The notes below the pieces were generated by a model that did no database searches, had not been told where the DNA came from, and was given only the letters and a program-made list of their open reading frames with translations. From positions 1 to 64,000 of the forward strand of contig JAEINL010000008.1 in the NCBI GenBank assembly GCA_016342655.1: a stretch of DNA of 64,000 nt, given 5' to 3'. Below, in pieces: positions 7,911 to 16,961 of this stretch. The translations under genes and the position numbers were made by a program. Position 1 is the first letter of the stretch. Every line of letters begins with the position of its first letter. The stretch comes from Sphaerochaeta sp. Its GTDB lineage: Bacteria; Spirochaetota; Spirochaetia; Sphaerochaetales; Sphaerochaetaceae.

Positions 7911-8902
7911 GTCAAATCCCCTTGCCACACATCCCTCTCTTCCATCGTTTTCTCAAGAAGAGAAAGAAATGCGCTTTTGTCCAAAAATGTCCTTGGAGCT
8001 ACCAACCTATGGTTAGGAGTCTCGCATAGTAGGCGTTCCACCACAATATCTTTTTCCAGATGCCTAAGAAGAAAAATGGTATTCTCCACATGTCTTCTTA
8101 GGGAGGCTACACTGACCTCACCTTGGGCATACCAGTCTTGGAGTCTTGTCCCTCCACAGACATGGAGGTTGTGAATCTTCACTGCCTCGCTGTTTGCCTT
8201 GTTTATCAAAGAGCATGTATGCTCAAAATCATGGCTAGTCTCAGACGGCAACCCTACAACTACATGAGTACAAACACCAATCCCGCGGGAATGTAACGCA
8301 TTTGCACTACGAATATAACAAATGGCATCATGACCACGGCCTATTCGTTCTAAGGTGTCCTCATTTGCACTCTGAAGGCCCAGTTCCACCCAAACCTTGC
8401 TGACACGGCTCTTGTAGCTTTCAAGCAAGTCAAGCACTTCGTCTGTTATACAGTCCGGTCTGGTTGAGATGATCAGTTCTACAAAGGGGCCTTCCTCCAA
8501 GGCTGCATCATAGAGCGCTCTGAGGGTCTGGATCTCTGCATAGGTGTTAGTCCAGGCCTGGAAATACACACTAAACAGCTCTGTCTTATAGCGGCGCTTC
8601 AAGAAAGCGCGCCCGTGTGCTATCTGAGTTTGTATGGAAGAACAACGCTGTTCGATAGTGAGTGTTGCAGGTGGGGGGGCACTGCTGATTTTCTCATCGA
8701 AAGGACCAGAATGCGTATATACGCTCTCTTTTTTCCTCTGGTACATTGCAGAGGCACCGGTGCCGTCACAAAAGACACAGCCTCCCTGCCGGTTTTCGTC
8801 GCGGTTAGGGCAGGAGAAGCCTGCATCAAGGCCTATACGGTAGACGCGTTTGCCGTAGACGGATTCCAGGTGCTCAGTGTATCCCCTCCAATGTAACCGC
8901 AT
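7907..8902 (-). CDS. Radical SAM protein, YhcC/TIGR01212 type
   Basis: This 331-residue protein has the N-terminal cluster motif of the YhcC-type radical SAM family, with Cys in GFSCPNRD and GGCVFCDG (spacing wider than the usual CxxxCxxC). It also carries the conserved KRRYKTELFSVYFQAWTNTYA and VWVELGLQSANEDTLERIGRGHD blocks. It should bind a [4Fe-4S] cluster and S-adenosylmethionine; the reaction of YhcC-like proteins is not established to my knowledge. ATG 8902 shares one base with the stop of the patatin gene (TGATG), so it is translationally coupled. Length is near the family norm. Confidence 0.88.
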   Translation of the reverse strand: MRLHWRGYTEHLESVYGKRVYRIGLDAGFSCPNRDENRQGGCVFCDGTGASAMYQRKKESVYTHSGPFDEKISSAPPPATLTIEQRCSSIQTQIAHGRAFLKRRYKTELFSVYFQAWTNTYAEIQTLRALYDAALEEGPFVELIISTRPDCITDEVLDLLESYKSRVSKVWVELGLQSANEDTLERIGRGHDAICYIRSANALHSRGIGVCTHVVVGLPSETSHDFEHTCSLINKANSEAVKIHNLHVCGGTRLQDWYAQGEVSVASLRRHVENTIFLLRHLEKDIVVERLLCETPNHRLVAPRTFLDKSAFLSLLEKTMEERDVWQGDLT

Positions 8903-11142
8903 CAGAGAATCTCTATTGCCAAGGATACCTGGCCAAGGACACTCGCCCCAAGGCGCACGATGATATCCCCTAAAGGTGTCTGCAGTCCAAGGCCCATACT
9001 CAAGCCGGCATCGACCTCAGTTGGTGAGGAGAACCAGAAGCCAAGGGGATAGGGAAGAGCTTCATACAGGTCAAACGTGTCTGTCACAACCACCTTGGCT
9101 GAAACCTGCAAAAAGGAGTTGAATCCCAAAAAGTCTTCTATCCTATGCTGGTACAGTATACCAGCGAGGGCAATATCCCGTTTCAATGATCCTGCGCTAT
9201 ACCCTGGAAACGCACTTAGAGCCCCTAGGTCTACATAGGAGGAGAGCAGAGTATAGGGCATGCGCATCATCGCCAGATGGATGTCATACCCGAAAGAGCC
9301 TCTGTTACTGAGAGAAAAGCGTTGTCTCCAGGCAGCCTGTAGTCCGAATACCGGCCGTTCGGTCCTTCCTATCCTAGTCCAGAACTCCCCGCGTACCCCT
9401 GAGCTTGCAAAGGTCGATAGCTGCGTATCCCAGACTAACGAGGCATAGAGTGAAGGGACTGCAAAGAATAAGGGAGGATCCCACATGTCGTCAGCATCAT
9501 AGAGCGATACCAGATCAACCAGACCTCCAAAATCCAACCTTCCATAATTAAGGAACTTGTAGTCCATGTTCAGGTCAACCCTGAAGCCTTTATCAAGGGC
9601 CACCACCCTCTCGCCATTTACCATGCTGTTAAGGGGGGTGAACCCACCTCCTTCATAGGTAAGGGAAAAATCCAGTTCCAAGGAGGTGTTCGGGGTGGTA
9701 TAGAAAGGGTAGAGAACAGAGGCCTTCAGCTTGGAAGTCTGTCCAAGGGTGGCCAATATCTCCAAAGAAAAACTGGAGTCCCTCAGGTTGGATATACGCG
9801 CTTGCACACGGGCATCATACGAGAGCCAGAGATTCCCATTGGGCGTATTGTTAGAGAGGCCGGTACTGCCTGACAGGCCTAGACTGATATTGGATTCACT
9901 CTTCTGGAAAGACTGGATAAACACCACAAGATCACCTATACCTTCTCTGATATAGGCCATCTGGTAGGTAGCGGAACTCAGGCGGTAGTGCTTCTTGATG
10001 AGAGCTAGGGATTGGTTGAGTCTTAGTTTCGTCTCTTCGTCCAAAGGCCTCCCTAAAAACTCAGAAAAATGATCTTTTTGGGGGATGTCGGTAGAAGGGA
10101 AGAGTGACACATCGACCACCCTGATGTTGGCTATAACAGGGTCTGGCTTGAAAAGATAGGTTCCTGCCCTATCTTTCTCTTTGACTACGAGAGGACGGGA
10201 GAGGGCGATACGGGAGGCAAGTTCAGAAAACTCCTCTGCCTTTGCTTCGCAGGCCTTCTCCCCCGCTTTGATAATCTGTTCGCACTTCATGAAGTCGAGG
10301 GCAAGAATATTCGTTAGGGAGGGTAATATCAGAAGGTCGGCCAAATGATACTGGCTCTGAGATCCAATCTGGGTTACCAAGATTATGGTCTGCATGACCA
10401 TGCTGGAAAGGGAACCCAACAGATTTTCTGCATCCTGGTCGGTAGTATTCACATCACTGGCAATGATGATGTCATAGCCAAGGTTCTTGGCCAGCTGTAT
10501 TGGGAGATTGTCCACAAGGCCCCCGTCGACAGCATACCTGCCATCACCCTGGGGATAGGGGGTAAAGAGTATGGGAATGGAGATGCTTGACCGAACAGCT
10601 GTGACCAGCGAACCATCTTCGTAGATAATCTTCTCTCCTGTGACAACATTGGCACCGACGCATCGGAAGGGAGTTTCGAGGTCATCAAAATCAAGAGTAT
10701 CGGGGAGCTTGGAAAAGACCGAGGCCAGCATTTCCATGACCTTCTGGTCGCCTAGCAACCCGGGAGAGGATCCAACACCACCCTTGTCAAACCCCAAGGA
10801 GAACACATTGCTATGGGTCGGCTCAAAGGCCTGTGTAATTTCATAGGAAGAAGAGAAAGTATTTTCTAAAAACATGCTGGAAAGATTGGGGGACTCAGCG
10901 AAGGCTCTGATCTCCTTGGGGCTGTAGCCAGCTGCATAAAGAGAGCCCACCAAGGCCCCCATACTAGTTCCCAACACCATATCGATGGGGATGCCATACC
11001 GCTCGACAGCTTCAAGCACTGCAATGTGTGCAAGACCTCTTGCCCCACCTCCCGACAGCACAAGGGCCACCGTAGGTCTTGAGGCAAACAAAGAGATGCT
11101 ACATACGAGCACAACAAGCAAAGAAAACGCTCTCCTTTTCAT
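8902..11142 (-). CDS. Patatin-like phospholipase fused to an outer-membrane beta-barrel
   Basis: This 746-residue protein starts with a cleavable signal peptide (MKRRAFSLLVVLVCSISLFA). The patatin domain (residues about 22-300) has the oxyanion GGGARG, nucleophile GTSMG and the DGG catalytic Asp in YAVDGGLVDNLP. A POTRA-like linker follows (about 320-400), and the C-terminal 330 residues alternate polar and hydrophobic strands, ending in IVRLGASVLGQVSLAIEIL, typical of an Omp85-like barrel. This layout matches PlpD-type (type Vd) autotransporters, in which a lipase is exported through its own barrel. It lies 2 bp after fmt and overlaps the radical SAM gene by 1 bp. Confidence 0.85.
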   Translation of the reverse strand: MKRRAFSLLVVLVCSISLFASRPTVALVLSGGGARGLAHIAVLEAVERYGIPIDMVLGTSMGALVGSLYAAGYSPKEIRAFAESPNLSSMFLENTFSSSYEITQAFEPTHSNVFSLGFDKGGVGSSPGLLGDQKVMEMLASVFSKLPDTLDFDDLETPFRCVGANVVTGEKIIYEDGSLVTAVRSSISIPILFTPYPQGDGRYAVDGGLVDNLPIQLAKNLGYDIIIASDVNTTDQDAENLLGSLSSMVMQTIILVTQIGSQSQYHLADLLILPSLTNILALDFMKCEQIIKAGEKACEAKAEEFSELASRIALSRPLVVKEKDRAGTYLFKPDPVIANIRVVDVSLFPSTDIPQKDHFSEFLGRPLDEETKLRLNQSLALIKKHYRLSSATYQMAYIREGIGDLVVFIQSFQKSESNISLGLSGSTGLSNNTPNGNLWLSYDARVQARISNLRDSSFSLEILATLGQTSKLKASVLYPFYTTPNTSLELDFSLTYEGGGFTPLNSMVNGERVVALDKGFRVDLNMDYKFLNYGRLDFGGLVDLVSLYDADDMWDPPLFFAVPSLYASLVWDTQLSTFASSGVRGEFWTRIGRTERPVFGLQAAWRQRFSLSNRGSFGYDIHLAMMRMPYTLLSSYVDLGALSAFPGYSAGSLKRDIALAGILYQHRIEDFLGFNSFLQVSAKVVVTDTFDLYEALPYPLGFWFSSPTEVDAGLSMGLGLQTPLGDIIVRLGASVLGQVSLAIEIL

Positions 11143-11144
11143 GG

Positions 11145-12089
11145 TTATCCTAACTTTGTTCCTAGGAACGTACGGTTACCCGGTAGGAATGAAATCCAGT
11201 CCATCTCCTTACGTTTCTCTATCTGCAATCGATCGACCCAAAGCAGGCCTTCGCCGGTGGTGATGGCTATACCCTTTCCCTTCTGCTTAGACACAACTGT
11301 GCCAACTTCACTTCCTGGTGGTACAGGATCAGAACCTGCATCCTTGAGCAAACCAGCAACAGAAGTGATATAGAGCGTCTCACCCCCAAAGGTAGTATAG
11401 GCCTTTGGCCAAGGATTCATAGTTCTCACCAAAGCATGGATATCCTTTGCCCGAAGATTCCAGTCGATGAGGGCCATCTCGCGGGTAATGAGGGTGGTAT
11501 AGGTGGGTTCTCCCTTTTGGGGGACAAAACAGGCAGTCCCTTGCCCTACGCTCCTCATCGCTTCTACTGCCAAGAGAGCAGCCTTATCCCTGACCAAGTC
11601 AGTCAGAGACTGGGTAGTCTCATCTCCTTGGAGTGCAAATTCCTCAGATAGCAACAGATCTCCGCTGTCCATTTCGGCTGCAATGCGTTGGATGCTTATG
11701 CCTGTTGTCCCATATTTGTTGAGAATTGCCCCCTGGATAGGGGAGGGGCCTCTCAGAAGAGGCAACAGTGAGGGGTGAATATTGAGCTTCTCCCCAAGAA
11801 AGAGAGATAAGAACCTAGGTCCGAACATCTTGCCATAGGCAAAGCAGACCAGGGTATCACACCCATAGGATGCAACCAAATCCCGCCCTTCTGTACGTAG
11901 GCTTTCGGGTTGCAGTACAGGAAGCCCAAGGGCAAGGGCCTCCTCCTTCACAGCAGAAGGGAGCAAGGTCTTTCCCCTTGATCCCATCTTGTCCGGGTTG
12001 GTGAGAACCGCACCCACTTCAAACTGTTCGGACAAGGCATGGAGAGTAGGCACCGCAATAGCGGCTGTCCCTGCAAACAGAATTCTCAC
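11145..12089 (-). CDS. fmt: Methionyl-tRNA formyltransferase
   Basis: This 314-residue enzyme transfers a formyl group from 10-formyl-tetrahydrofolate to Met-tRNAfMet for translation initiation. The N-terminal transferase domain shows the catalytic NIHPSLLP (Asn and His) and AEMDSGDLL (Asp), and a C-terminal OB-type domain follows (about 205-314). The start is a GTG at 12089 overlapping the def stop by 4 bp (GTGA), the usual coupling of def and fmt. Length is close to other bacterial Fmt proteins. Confidence 0.95.
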   Translation of the reverse strand: MRILFAGTAAIAVPTLHALSEQFEVGAVLTNPDKMGSRGKTLLPSAVKEEALALGLPVLQPESLRTEGRDLVASYGCDTLVCFAYGKMFGPRFLSLFLGEKLNIHPSLLPLLRGPSPIQGAILNKYGTTGISIQRIAAEMDSGDLLLSEEFALQGDETTQSLTDLVRDKAALLAVEAMRSVGQGTACFVPQKGEPTYTTLITREMALIDWNLRAKDIHALVRTMNPWPKAYTTFGGETLYITSVAGLLKDAGSDPVPPGSEVGTVVSKQKGKGIAITTGEGLLWVDRLQIEKRKEMDWISFLPGNRTFLGTKLG

Positions 12090-12592
12090 CCCTTACGCCT
12101 CTTTTGTGAACGATTTTTCTTCTCATATGCTTTGACCATGCTCTCCCGATCTTCTGCGGTGAGGCGATCGATGAACAGGACTCCATTGAGATGGTCGTTC
12201 TCATGCTGGATGGCCCGTGCATGCAGGCCCTCAGCCTTGAAGGTAAATGCTTTTCCTTCAATATCCTGAGCCTGCACATGGACCCTTGCAGGACGCTCAA
12301 CATCATGCCAGACACCGGGAATGGAAAGACAACCCTCTTCTGAGCAATCGGTCTCTATGGATGTCTCGAGTATCTGGGGGTTAATATATGCTCTTTTCTC
12401 CACTCCGTTGATGTTGATCACAAACAGACGCAACGATACTCCAACCTGTGGGGCGGCAAGACCGACGCCATCGGCTTCGGACATTGTTTCAAACATGGCA
12501 TCGACAAGGACACGAAGCCCACTGTCGAATTTGGTAACTAGTTGGCACTTCTCTGTGAGTACCTCTTCTCCAAGGGTGTATATATCTAACAT
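12086..12592 (-). CDS. def: Peptide deformylase
   Basis: This 168-residue metalloenzyme removes the N-formyl group from nascent proteins, cotranslationally in the cytoplasm. All three family motifs are present: GVGLAAPQVG, EEGCLSIPG (metal-binding Cys) and QHENDHLNG (HExxH-type, two metal His and catalytic Glu). It heads the def-fmt-patatin-radical SAM-vanZ-fumarase chain. No Shine-Dalgarno lies in front of ATG 12592, and a good promoter places the mRNA start only a few bases before it, so translation is probably leaderless or nearly so. Confidence 0.96.
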   Translation of the reverse strand: MLDIYTLGEEVLTEKCQLVTKFDSGLRVLVDAMFETMSEADGVGLAAPQVGVSLRLFVININGVEKRAYINPQILETSIETDCSEEGCLSIPGVWHDVERPARVHVQAQDIEGKAFTFKAEGLHARAIQHENDHLNGVLFIDRLTAEDRESMVKAYEKKNRSQKRRKG

Positions 12593-12601
12593 GGTAGATA
12601 T

Positions 12602-12630
12602 ATGATACCAACACAGGCACCCTCGGTCAA
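12602..12630 (-). promoter_or_regulatory. Promoter of def giving an almost leaderless mRNA
   Basis: On the minus strand, -35 TTGACC (12625-12630) and -10 TATCAT (12602-12607) are separated by exactly 17 bp. Only 9 bp separate the -10 from the def start codon at 12592, so the transcript should carry a leader of 0-4 nt. It fits between the priA stop and def. Confidence 0.7.
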
Positions 12631-12632
12631 CG

Positions 12633-14606
12633 CTACAACATTTGCAAAGGGTCTATATCGACCTCAATATAAACGCCTGAAGGGGAGCTGTAATGTTCAA
12701 GGACATGAGCTACCACCTTATGGGCAGAAGAGGCGTCCTCGCCCATCAACAACAGGTGGTGACGCCAGTTGGAGGCAATCTTCTCCAATGGGCATTCGCT
12801 GTTGCACAGCACAGAGGGAGAAGGCTTCCCCTTGTAGGATCTGATGGCCGCTTCAAATAGGCCCTCAAGCTTATCGGCTTCAGAAGAGACCTTCTCCTTG
12901 TTCCTGCCCCTGAGCACCAGGTTTATAAGACGGGTATGAGGAGGAAATCCTGTCTGTTTACGCATCGTGAGTTCCTGGTCAAAGAATGCATCCACCTCCC
13001 TATGCAGCGCATATTGGACCGCGGCATTGTCAGGATGGAAGGTCTGGATGATGACCTGGCCTTGGTCGTTATACCGACCTGCACGGCCAGAGACCTGCAT
13101 CAAGAGTGAGAAAGTACGCTCTTGGGAGCGGAAATCAGGAATATTCATACCACTGTCAGCAAGCACGATACCAACCAGTTCTACCCCAGGGAAGTTAAGT
13201 CCCTTGGCAACCATCTGGGTCCCCAACAGGATATCAAGCTCTCCCTTGCGAAACCGGTCCAGGACCTCCTGCATATGCCCCTTGTCTTTGGCACTGTCGG
13301 TATCGAGGCGTTCTATAGATGCCTGGGGAAAAAACATACGTATATCCTGTTCGACCATCTCAGTACCGAACCCGCTGTAACCGACATCAAGGGAGTGGCA
13401 CTCAGGACAGACTTGGATAGGCTTCCTGCGATAGCCGCAGTAGTGACAGACCATCTCACCCTTGCCTTGGTGGAAGGTAAGGGAAACCGAACAATGGGGG
13501 CACTGCATGTCGTAGCCGCAGCTCTTGCAATGAAAGAAATAGGAGAATCCCCTTCGGTTGAGAAAGAGGATTACCTGCTTCTTGCGGGCAAGGACAGCCT
13601 TGATCTCCTGCAACAGCCTCTTGCTGATAGTATGCTTCTCACCTTGCATATCCACCACACTGACCTTAGGAGGCACCCCGCCCCCTACCCGACTGTCCAG
13701 GCGTAGCTCTGCAACCTGACCTTTCTGTATCATGCTCCAGGCCTCAAGAGAGGGGGTGGCACTTCCCATGACAAGGACAGCCCCCTCTTCACGACAGCGT
13801 TGCTGGGCAACCTGACGTGCATGATAGCGTGGGGTGTTCCCACTCTTATAGCTGTTCTCATGCTCCTCATCGAGGATTATCATACCTAGGTTCTCAAACG
13901 GGGCAAAGACAGCGCTACGTGCACCAATGGCAAACAGTACCTCCCCGCTTTTTATACGCTTCCACTGCTTGAGGCGTTGGCTCGGGGTAAGGGCGGAGTG
14001 CAGGATGGCCACCTTGTTTGCAAACCTGTTGGTCACCTGCCTTGCTAGCTGGTGCGTGAGGGTAATCTCAGGCACCAGATAGATGACAGCTTTGCCCTGC
14101 TCTATCATGGCCTCGGTACAGCGCAGAAACACCTCACTCTTTCCGCTACCGGTTATTCCATAGAGATAGTACATGGAAGCCTTCCCTGCAAGGATGGCAG
14201 AGATGGCTTTTTGTTGGTCTGTCGAGAGGTTCATGACCTCACGTATCGTCTCATCATCCTCAACAGCCAAGGCCGGCGTACTGCTGTCCCGCCTTCCGCC
14301 GGGGATCATCATGCTCAAAGCCTCGCCTTGGCTACACAGGTAGAAGCGTGACATCCACAAGGCCAGGGAGACAGAGACCTCACCATACAGGCTCTCCTTG
14401 TCGATGACCCGTTTAATATCCTTAAGCTGGTAGGTAGCCTCAAAGCTGTCAGTCACACCAATGACGTAGCCTGTCATCTCCCGCTTGCCGAAAGGGACAA
14501 CCACCCGCACCCCTACGATAACAAAGCTTTCCATCTCAACAGGTATCGCATACGTGAAACTCTGTTTGAGTGGAATATCGAGGACGAGATGTGCAAACTT
14601 GCTCAT
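12633..14606 (-). CDS. priA: Primosomal replication-restart helicase PriA
   Basis: This 657-residue superfamily 2 DNA helicase restarts stalled forks by loading the primosome. Visible features are the N-terminal 3'-DNA-binding domain, Walker A GITGSGKSEVF, Walker B DEEHE, and the paired zinc sites with eight Cys (CKSCGYDMQCPHCSVSL and CHYCGYRRKPIQVCPECHS). GTQMVAKGLNFPGV and RSQERTFSLLMQVSGRAGR follow (motifs IV-VI). It is somewhat shorter than E. coli PriA (732) but complete in motifs. The start ATG overlaps the uracil-DNA glycosylase stop (ATGA), so it is the last gene of the truA-side chain. Confidence 0.95.
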   Translation of the reverse strand: MSKFAHLVLDIPLKQSFTYAIPVEMESFVIVGVRVVVPFGKREMTGYVIGVTDSFEATYQLKDIKRVIDKESLYGEVSVSLALWMSRFYLCSQGEALSMMIPGGRRDSSTPALAVEDDETIREVMNLSTDQQKAISAILAGKASMYYLYGITGSGKSEVFLRCTEAMIEQGKAVIYLVPEITLTHQLARQVTNRFANKVAILHSALTPSQRLKQWKRIKSGEVLFAIGARSAVFAPFENLGMIILDEEHENSYKSGNTPRYHARQVAQQRCREEGAVLVMGSATPSLEAWSMIQKGQVAELRLDSRVGGGVPPKVSVVDMQGEKHTISKRLLQEIKAVLARKKQVILFLNRRGFSYFFHCKSCGYDMQCPHCSVSLTFHQGKGEMVCHYCGYRRKPIQVCPECHSLDVGYSGFGTEMVEQDIRMFFPQASIERLDTDSAKDKGHMQEVLDRFRKGELDILLGTQMVAKGLNFPGVELVGIVLADSGMNIPDFRSQERTFSLLMQVSGRAGRYNDQGQVIIQTFHPDNAAVQYALHREVDAFFDQELTMRKQTGFPPHTRLINLVLRGRNKEKVSSEADKLEGLFEAAIRSYKGKPSPSVLCNSECPLEKIASNWRHHLLLMGEDASSAHKVVAHVLEHYSSPSGVYIEVDIDPLQML

Positions 14607-15355
14607 TTCGATTTCCCCTGAAGGGTAAGATTCAGAAAAGCTGCCACCTTCTTGATATCTTCCCAGACAGGGCGCTTGAGTTCCTCGTTGCGCAACACTG
14701 CCGCAGGATGGTAGGTAACCAGGACAGGAACCCCCTCATAGCGGTGAAAGCGCCCACGGAGCTTGCCTACCCCCTCGTCTGTATTGAGCAGGGCCTTGCT
14801 GGCAACGCCTCCTACCAAGAGGATGAGTTCAGGCTTGACTAGCTGGATCTGACGCTTCACAAAGGGAAGACATGAAAAGACCTCATCGGTATGCGGGTTT
14901 CGATTCTCAGGAGGACGGCACTTGACGATGTTTGCAAGATAGACATTGGTCTTTCGGGACAGACCGACAGGGGCCAGCCAGGTATCCAGATATTGCCCTG
15001 CCTTGCCGACAAAGGCACGCCCTGTGGCATCCTCATTTGAGCCCGGGCCCTCCCCGATTATCAGAAGGCGGGCAGGAAGGGCCCCCTCCCCAAAGACGGT
15101 GTGTGTACGGGTCTCACATAACGGGCAACGGGTGCACTCAGGGACCATACGCTGGAGCTGCTTCATGGTAGCCCCCTCTGGGGCGTCCTTGTCCAGAGGA
15201 AGAGGTAAGATTTCATCTATCAAGGAAGAAAAATCCATCTGGGGACTTGGGGTGACTTCTTTAGAGGTGATCAGAGCCTCTGCCTGATCGCAATAGGTCA
15301 AAAACTGTTGCAAGCCTTGGCCAAGGGCTTCTCTTTTCTCTTGGATATTACTCAT
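14603..15355 (-). CDS. Uracil-DNA glycosylase, family 4
   Basis: This 250-residue base-excision repair enzyme removes uracil from DNA. The family 4 signatures are present: cluster cysteines beginning CTRCPLCETR, active-site GEGPGSNEDATGRAFVGKAGQ, NIVKCRPPENRNP, a fourth Cys, and the HPAAVLRNE motif. A [4Fe-4S] cluster is expected. I chose ATG 15355 (8-bp overlap with truA); a longer frame running further into truA is not credible. The N-terminal 70 residues lie before the catalytic domain and are less conserved. Confidence 0.9.
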   Translation of the reverse strand: MSNIQEKREALGQGLQQFLTYCDQAEALITSKEVTPSPQMDFSSLIDEILPLPLDKDAPEGATMKQLQRMVPECTRCPLCETRTHTVFGEGALPARLLIIGEGPGSNEDATGRAFVGKAGQYLDTWLAPVGLSRKTNVYLANIVKCRPPENRNPHTDEVFSCLPFVKRQIQLVKPELILLVGGVASKALLNTDEGVGKLRGRFHRYEGVPVLVTYHPAAVLRNEELKRPVWEDIKKVAAFLNLTLQGKSK

Positions 15356-16193
15356 GCTTTTGCTCCTCAAACCAGCCATACTCTTCACTGTCATATGATA
15401 TTGCATAGAAGTACAGCCCCCAAGGAGGAGCTGTCCTTCCAGCACGCTTGCGGTCATGGCTTTCCAGGACCTCCTTAAATACAGACGCATCGAATCCCTT
15501 CTCAGCAAATTCCAGCATGGAACCTACCAGTGAACGGATCATCTTGTACAGGAAGGCATTGCCACTGATCGTGTAGGTCAGCACCTTAGACCCGAAGCGG
15601 TCCACCTCATAAGCCCAGTAGGATTCGTATATATCCCTCCATCGGCTCAAGGACTTGTCGCCTTTGGCTGTGAAGGTGGTAAAGTCATGTGTCCCCTGGA
15701 TGTATACGGCATAGGCATTGAGCAGGTCAATATCGGAGAACTTGCGAACCTTTGCGACCTGCTTTACATCAAAGGGTGTCATCTCCTTCTCAAGCTTTAT
15801 ATAGTAGCGATACTTGCGCCCCATCGCGGTATATCGGGAGTGGAAGGTGCCATCGACCTCACGACTCTCCAATATCCTGATGTCAGAGGGTAGCATGCGG
15901 TTCAGTGCAATGGCAAAGACCTTTCCGTCAATCCTCTGGTTAAAGGTGTCGAAATGACAGACCTGCCCAAATGCATGAACCCCGCTATCGGTGCGGCCAC
16001 TTCCGACCAGCTTGACCTTCTCGCCAATCATATTCTGGATCTCCTGCTCTATGCGCTCGGAAATCCCAATTCCATTTGTCTGTCTCTGCCACCCATTGTA
16101 GTGCTGACCATCATAGGCGACTGTCATGCGGATGCGTCTGATCCCCTCTTCCAGAGGCGCTAGTGGGGGCCTTCTCCAATCAGTTCGAGGCAT
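15348..16193 (-). CDS. truA: tRNA pseudouridine synthase A
   Basis: This 281-residue enzyme makes pseudouridine at positions 38-40 of the tRNA anticodon stem. The catalytic motif GSGRTDSGVHAFGQVCHF (nucleophile Asp) and YNGWQRQ are clear, as are KYRYYI and FLYKMIRSLVG. ATG 16193 has a GGGGGA Shine-Dalgarno and overlaps acpS by 14 bp. The short N-terminal leader before RIRMTVAYDG is longer than in many TruA proteins, but the ribosome site supports it. Confidence 0.94.
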   Translation of the reverse strand: MPRTDWRRPPLAPLEEGIRRIRMTVAYDGQHYNGWQRQTNGIGISERIEQEIQNMIGEKVKLVGSGRTDSGVHAFGQVCHFDTFNQRIDGKVFAIALNRMLPSDIRILESREVDGTFHSRYTAMGRKYRYYIKLEKEMTPFDVKQVAKVRKFSDIDLLNAYAVYIQGTHDFTTFTAKGDKSLSRWRDIYESYWAYEVDRFGSKVLTYTISGNAFLYKMIRSLVGSMLEFAEKGFDASVFKEVLESHDRKRAGRTAPPWGLYFYAISYDSEEYGWFEEQKHE

Positions 16194-16557
16194 CGGAATC
16201 CCCCTGCAATACTACTATGGCACTGGCTATCGGAGAATCGTGGGAAATGGAAAGGAGCACCATGCGATTCCCTACCAGGGTCTTTGCACTGCCATGGAGC
16301 ACCATGAAAGGCTTGCCTGTCGCTGTTGTATCAATTTGGATGTCAGAGGGTCGCATGCCTGCCATCCCTGTACCCAGGGCCTTGCCCAGAGCTTCCTTGG
16401 CGGCAAACCTCCCGCTGAGGTACTCACTCTTTCGTTTGGGTGCAAGAGTAAGGGCATAGGCAACCTCTTCAGGATGGAACAGTCGCCTGATCACCCCCTC
16501 AGAGAGATTCTCCATGCGAGAAATGTTCACTACATCGATACCTATCCCCTCAACCAT
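16180..16557 (-). CDS. acpS: Holo-[acyl-carrier-protein] synthase
   Basis: This 125-residue enzyme transfers 4'-phosphopantetheine from coenzyme A to acyl carrier protein. Motifs are GIGIDVVNISRM (magnesium-binding Asp) and FAAKEALGKALGTG (magnesium-binding Glu, catalytic Lys). The preferred start is ATG 16557, which shares bases with the upstream ybbR stop and follows AGGTGA; a GTG one codon earlier (16560) is an alternative. Length matches the family. Confidence 0.94.
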   Translation of the reverse strand: MVEGIGIDVVNISRMENLSEGVIRRLFHPEEVAYALTLAPKRKSEYLSGRFAAKEALGKALGTGMAGMRPSDIQIDTTATGKPFMVLHGSAKTLVGNRMVLLSISHDSPIASAIVVLQGDSDASN

Positions 16558-16961
16558 CACAGCTCACCTTCCCTATTGAAGAGGATCCTATACTGGCTGG
16601 GGGTGGGCGATACAAAGACGCCTCCACTCTCAAAGACATTCTCCTCATACGAGAGGGCCACAGGTGCACTTGCTATGCCTTCACGCTCCACAAAGGAGAA
16701 GCTGATGCTTGCCATGATGGAATTGGGATCTATCAGGTAGATGATATCCTCCTTGCCCCGTATCTCCACCTCAACCGATTCGGGGACCAGACTCATGGCC
16801 TCATAGCCACTGGGAAGGTGCACCTCCAAGGGGATGGTCACAACCCTTGCCCCTACTGTCGAGTATTGGATAAACAGGTAGATAAAAACAGCAAATACCA
16901 GCGATATCACCTTCGCAGGCCAATGGTAGAGCATATTTTGCAGATGCTTATTCAGTTTCAT
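16557..16961 (-). CDS. YbbR/CdaR-like protein with a single YbbR domain
   Basis: This 134-residue protein has one N-terminal membrane helix (VISLVFAVFIYLFIQYS) followed by about 100 residues outside the membrane that read as a single YbbR domain (VVTIPLEVHLPSGYEAM...VEVEIRG). In Firmicutes CdaR has several YbbR repeats and regulates the diadenylate cyclase CdaA; here the gene begins 14 bp inside cdaA, so the same partnership is likely. The short form may be the minimal version. ATG 16961 is the first start giving a clean membrane helix. Confidence 0.8.
   Translation of the reverse strand: MKLNKHLQNMLYHWPAKVISLVFAVFIYLFIQYSTVGARVVTIPLEVHLPSGYEAMSLVPESVEVEIRGKEDIIYLIDPNSIMASISFSFVEREGIASAPVALSYEENVFESGGVFVSPTPSQYRILFNREGEL

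Noticed and set aside
7662-8174. Plus-strand open frame of 170 codons opposite the VanZ-like and radical SAM genes
   Set aside because: It is a shadow of two real overlapping genes and shows no recognisable domain.
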